Shown: one piece after another, positions 61,263-64,000 of the stretch
Numbering within the stretch: position 1 is the first letter of the stretch
Layout of the letters: every line of letters starts with the position of its first letter
Assembly: GCA_913031435.1 (NCBI GenBank)
Contig: CAJWFD010000001.1
Location: forward strand, 1 to 64,000
DNA length: 64,000 nucleotides
Source: an uncultured Cryomorphaceae bacterium
Lineage (GTDB): Bacteria; Bacteroidota; Bacteroidia; Flavobacteriales; Schleiferiaceae
Direction of reading: 5' to 3'
The notes under the pieces: generated by a model
Databases searched by the model: none
Seen by the model: only the letters and a program-made list of their open reading frames with translations
Told to the model about the DNA's origin: nothing
Position numbers and translations under genes: made by a program

Positions 61263-63857
61263 ATGGCCAAACAGACCACGAAGAAGCAGACGCCCATGAT
61301 GCGTCAATTCGATGAAATAAAGGCGAAGCATCCTGAAGCATTATTGCTCTTTCGTGTAGGCGATTTTTACGAAACCTTTGGTTCGGATGCTGAAAAAGCA
61401 GCCAAAACATTGGATATTATATTGACAAAGCGCTCTAACGGATCGGCTTCTGCGATTGCTCTTGCCGGCTTTCCGTACCATGCGTTGCAGACCTATTTAC
61501 CAAAGCTGGTCAAAGGGGGCCATAGGGTCGCTATTGTAGAACAGCTAGAGGATCCCAAGACGGCAAAAGGCTTGGTGAAGAGAGGTGTGACGGATATGAT
61601 TACTCCAGGAATCAATCTTAATTCAGCATTACTAAGCGGTAAAGAGCATAATTATCTTGCCGCATTATATCCAGCAAAAAAAGGAAATTGGGGTCTTGCA
61701 ATAGCAGAAATAAGCACAGGAGCTTTTTTCTATGCCCAGCATTCTGATGAGAAAATACTGAATGCCCTTCATACCTACTGCCCTAAGGAAATCATACACC
61801 CAAGAGATATAGATGGTGTACTAAAAAAGAAGTTAGAGGAAGATTTTTATCTCTTTGGCGTTGATACTTGGGCATGGGAAGCGCAGTATACATTGGAGCA
61901 GTTGGAAGCTCAATTTAAAACAAAGGGACTCAGTGGTTACGGTTTAGAAAAGGGCGCTCCTGGAGCAATTGCGGCAGGAGTTATTCTGCATCATTTAAAT
62001 AGAAGCGAATTTTCTACGCTTGGTCACCTATCCACATTGTCAAGAATTGCTCTAGACGACTACATGTGGCTAGATGGTTTTACCATTCAAAACCTTGAAC
62101 TTTTTCAGCCAAATCAGCGAGGTGGAACATCAACTCTGGACGTTATTGACCGCACTGTGTCTCCTATGGGAGCAAGAATGTTACGCACCTGGCTCTCTCT
62201 GCCATTGCTGGAGTTAAAGAATATTTCCGACCGACAACAAACGGTTGAAGAGCTTTTATCGAACGATCCGTTGCGCCACGCTTTGCGAGACACCTTAAAA
62301 GGCTTGTCGGATATTGAGCGTCTTTGCAGCCGTATTGCAACAGAGAGAATTAGCCCTAAGGAACTGGCCAGACTTAGATCAGCGCTTGACGCTGTTGAGC
62401 TACTGGTACGCGAAGTAAGTGGCCATTCCTTAAGCCTACCGGAAGCATTACCTACATTATTACCAGAATTAAAGCAGCGACTTCAAGAGGCATTAGTGGA
62501 AGACCCAACTGCAGTATTAGGTAAGGGGCAGGCTATTAAGAGTGGATTTAATATGGAATTGGCACACCTCAGAGGGTTGTTAAATGATGCAACATCTACG
62601 TTGGAAGATATTCGTGCCCGGGAAGCAGAGGCAACGGGAATACCCTCCTTAAAACTCGCTTTTAACAATGTATTTGGCTACTATCTCGAAGTACGAAATT
62701 CTCATAAAGATAAAGTCCCCGAGAACTGGCACCGCAAGCAAACGTTGATCAATGCGGAACGCTACATCACCGAGGAGTTAAAGAAATTTGAGGTTGAAGT
62801 GCTTGGTGCGGAAGATAAAATCAGGTCAATTGAATCTAAGTTATACCAGGAGTTGGTCGAATACAGTAATAATTACTTATCACCTCTGCTTGAGATGGCT
62901 CGTTGGACCGCTACGTTGGATGTGTTAAGCGCTTTTTCTCAGGCAGCCTTAAGTTATAATTATGTCCGTCCATCCTTTGTAGAAGGACAAAATATAGCTA
63001 TTAAACAAGGTCGTCATCCTGTGATTGAACAGGTGCTTCCGGAACACCAGCCTTACATTGCTAATGGCATTGATATGAAGAGTAAGGATGCTTCCATCGC
63101 CATGATTACAGGTCCTAACATGAGCGGTAAAAGTGCCTTGCTACGCCAGGTAGCGTTAATTCAAATCTTAGCTCAGGTGGGGGCTTTTGTTCCTGCTAGC
63201 GCGGCCATACTCCCTATTATAGACAGGTTGTTTGTTAGGGTAGGAGCCTCGGATAACCTGAGTAAGGGAGAGTCTACTTTTATGGTAGAAATGAATGAGA
63301 CCGCTACCATTTTAAATAATATTAGTGAGCGATCATTGGTTATTTTAGACGAGATAGGAAGAGGGACTTCCACGTTTGATGGCGTCAGTATTGCATGGGG
63401 AATTGCAGAGTTCTTGCATCAGCACCCAGCGGAGCCTCTCGTACTATTTGCTACTCATTATCATGAGCTAAATGAAATGACCCATACTTTTAAAAAGGTG
63501 TCAAATTATCATGTTGCCGCAGAAGAGCACAATGGAGAGATCATCTTTACTCGTCAGCTCAAGCCTGGAGGAACTGCGCATTCTTTCGGGCTGCACGTTG
63601 CAAAACTAGCAGGTATACCTTCTTATGTATTGCATAGGGCAGAAAGAGTGCTAGATAGACTGGAAAAACAAACTAAAAGCGAGGCAAAAGCAAACCCTGA
63701 AAACAACAATTCGCCACAATTAAATTTTTTCTCACTTGATCGACCGGAACTTGAAGATCTCGCTAGTGAATTGGAAATGTTGAACTTAGATGAACTTAAG
63801 CCCATTGAGGCTTTGATGCTCCTAAGCACCTTTAAGGAAAAACTCGCAAAAAAATAA
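61263..63857 (+). CDS. mutS: DNA mismatch repair protein MutS
   Basis: Recognises mismatches and recruits MutL. 864 residues with full family layout: mismatch-binding F35-Y-E37 in RVGDFYETFG, connector and lever domains, and the ATPase with P-loop GPNMSGKSALLRQ, GRGTSTFDG after Walker B VILDEI, and the THYHEL histidine. The C-terminus has a short dimerisation/MutL tail. The upstream methyltransferase is divergent, and tRNA-Gly follows 50 bases after the stop. Confidence 0.98.
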   Translation: MAKQTTKKQTPMMRQFDEIKAKHPEALLLFRVGDFYETFGSDAEKAAKTLDIILTKRSNGSASAIALAGFPYHALQTYLPKLVKGGHRVAIVEQLEDPKTAKGLVKRGVTDMITPGINLNSALLSGKEHNYLAALYPAKKGNWGLAIAEISTGAFFYAQHSDEKILNALHTYCPKEIIHPRDIDGVLKKKLEEDFYLFGVDTWAWEAQYTLEQLEAQFKTKGLSGYGLEKGAPGAIAAGVILHHLNRSEFSTLGHLSTLSRIALDDYMWLDGFTIQNLELFQPNQRGGTSTLDVIDRTVSPMGARMLRTWLSLPLLELKNISDRQQTVEELLSNDPLRHALRDTLKGLSDIERLCSRIATERISPKELARLRSALDAVELLVREVSGHSLSLPEALPTLLPELKQRLQEALVEDPTAVLGKGQAIKSGFNMELAHLRGLLNDATSTLEDIRAREAEATGIPSLKLAFNNVFGYYLEVRNSHKDKVPENWHRKQTLINAERYITEELKKFEVEVLGAEDKIRSIESKLYQELVEYSNNYLSPLLEMARWTATLDVLSAFSQAALSYNYVRPSFVEGQNIAIKQGRHPVIEQVLPEHQPYIANGIDMKSKDASIAMITGPNMSGKSALLRQVALIQILAQVGAFVPASAAILPIIDRLFVRVGASDNLSKGESTFMVEMNETATILNNISERSLVILDEIGRGTSTFDGVSIAWGIAEFLHQHPAEPLVLFATHYHELNEMTHTFKKVSNYHVAAEEHNGEIIFTRQLKPGGTAHSFGLHVAKLAGIPSYVLHRAERVLDRLEKQTKSEAKANPENNNSPQLNFFSLDRPELEDLASELEMLNLDELKPIEALMLLSTFKEKLAKK

Positions 63858-63866
63858 GTGAGAGTA

Positions 63867-63896
63867 TTGGTTTAAATAAATTCGGTTCTATATTTG
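63867..63896 (+). promoter_or_regulatory. Promoter of tRNA-Gly
   Basis: TTG at 63867-63869, a 19-base spacer and TATATTTG at 63889-63896 match the -33/-7 pair. The start would be near 63902, just before the tRNA at 63908. Confidence 0.6.
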
Positions 63897-63907
63897 CCGA
63901 CCCTAAC

Positions 63908-63980
<73 letters not shown>

Positions 63981-64000
63981 CAAAAAGCCCTCCACCAATC

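Overview
The window looks like a chromosomal segment of a Bacteroidota member, most likely order Flavobacteriales (inference from gene content and signals). Supporting signs are: TonB-dependent receptors paired with DUF4249 or a THI riboswitch; the MerR / M23 peptidase / LemA / TPM cluster beside alaS; a DnaG whose zinc ligands are replaced; atpD-atpC apart from the other ATP synthase genes; a GldL-like miniprotein; and promoters of the Bacteroidota form TTG-N18..21-TAnnTTTG. No mobile element, phage gene, CRISPR array or rRNA was seen. Gene density is very high, with many ATGA/TGATG couplings and several 3' overlaps between convergent genes.

Layout. 1-2.3 kb: glycyl-tRNA synthetase (cut by the left edge), a MarC-type membrane protein and a cysteine-rich DUF3109 protein. 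2.5-6.1 kb: class Ia ribonucleotide reductase nrdB-nrdA. 6.2-11 kb: a 43-residue membrane miniprotein, a TerB/DnaJ co-chaperone coupled to a polyprenyl synthase, MscS, and dnaG. 11-14 kb: a NadR-like ATPase coupled to an unusual phosphopantetheinyl transferase-acetyltransferase fusion, divergent from ahcY. 14-18.7 kb: a barrel-like outer-membrane protein, an untracked 40-residue protein that copies the redox tail of NrdA, a glucosaminidase-LysM protein, a 56-residue GldL-like protein, and a TPP riboswitch controlling a TonB receptor. 18.7-28.4 kb: TPM-TPM-LemA, MerR and M23 genes, alaS with an outer-membrane protein, OmpH-like lipoprotein, hutU and DUF5522. 28.4-35.7 kb: a D-cysteine desulfhydrase/ACC deaminase-like enzyme, the kynurenine genes kmo and kynU with a UbiA-like protein, and gcvP. 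35.8-45 kb: a YbdG-type channel with DUF4249 and a TonB receptor, SemiSWEET, atpDC, and a third TonB receptor. 45-54 kb: a packed minus-strand nucleotide-sugar run (ugd, UDP-glucuronate decarboxylase, galE, rfbB) continuing into rsgA, a degenerate acid-phosphatase-like lipoprotein, dtd and a MazG-like gene; then waaA and a deoxynucleoside kinase. 54-64 kb: DUF3050, GH3, DUF2797, yhhQ, sppA, folK, a TrmH-family methyltransferase, mutS and tRNA-Gly(GCC).

How parts fit together. The nucleotide-sugar enzymes convert UDP-glucose to UDP-glucuronate and UDP-xylose, interconvert UDP-Glc/UDP-Gal and make the dTDP-rhamnose precursor; with waaA they point to envelope polysaccharide and lipopolysaccharide synthesis. 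Kmo and KynU are consecutive steps of tryptophan catabolism. The most unusual item is the 40-residue protein at 14867-14989. Its C-terminus nearly duplicates the NrdA redox tail, its N-terminal part resembles the NrdB C-terminus that docks on NrdA, and its upstream region carries a TTGTTRATAAC box also found upstream of nrdB and atpD. I propose it as a candidate trans-acting ribonucleotide reductase accessory or regulator; this is a hypothesis from sequence resemblance only.
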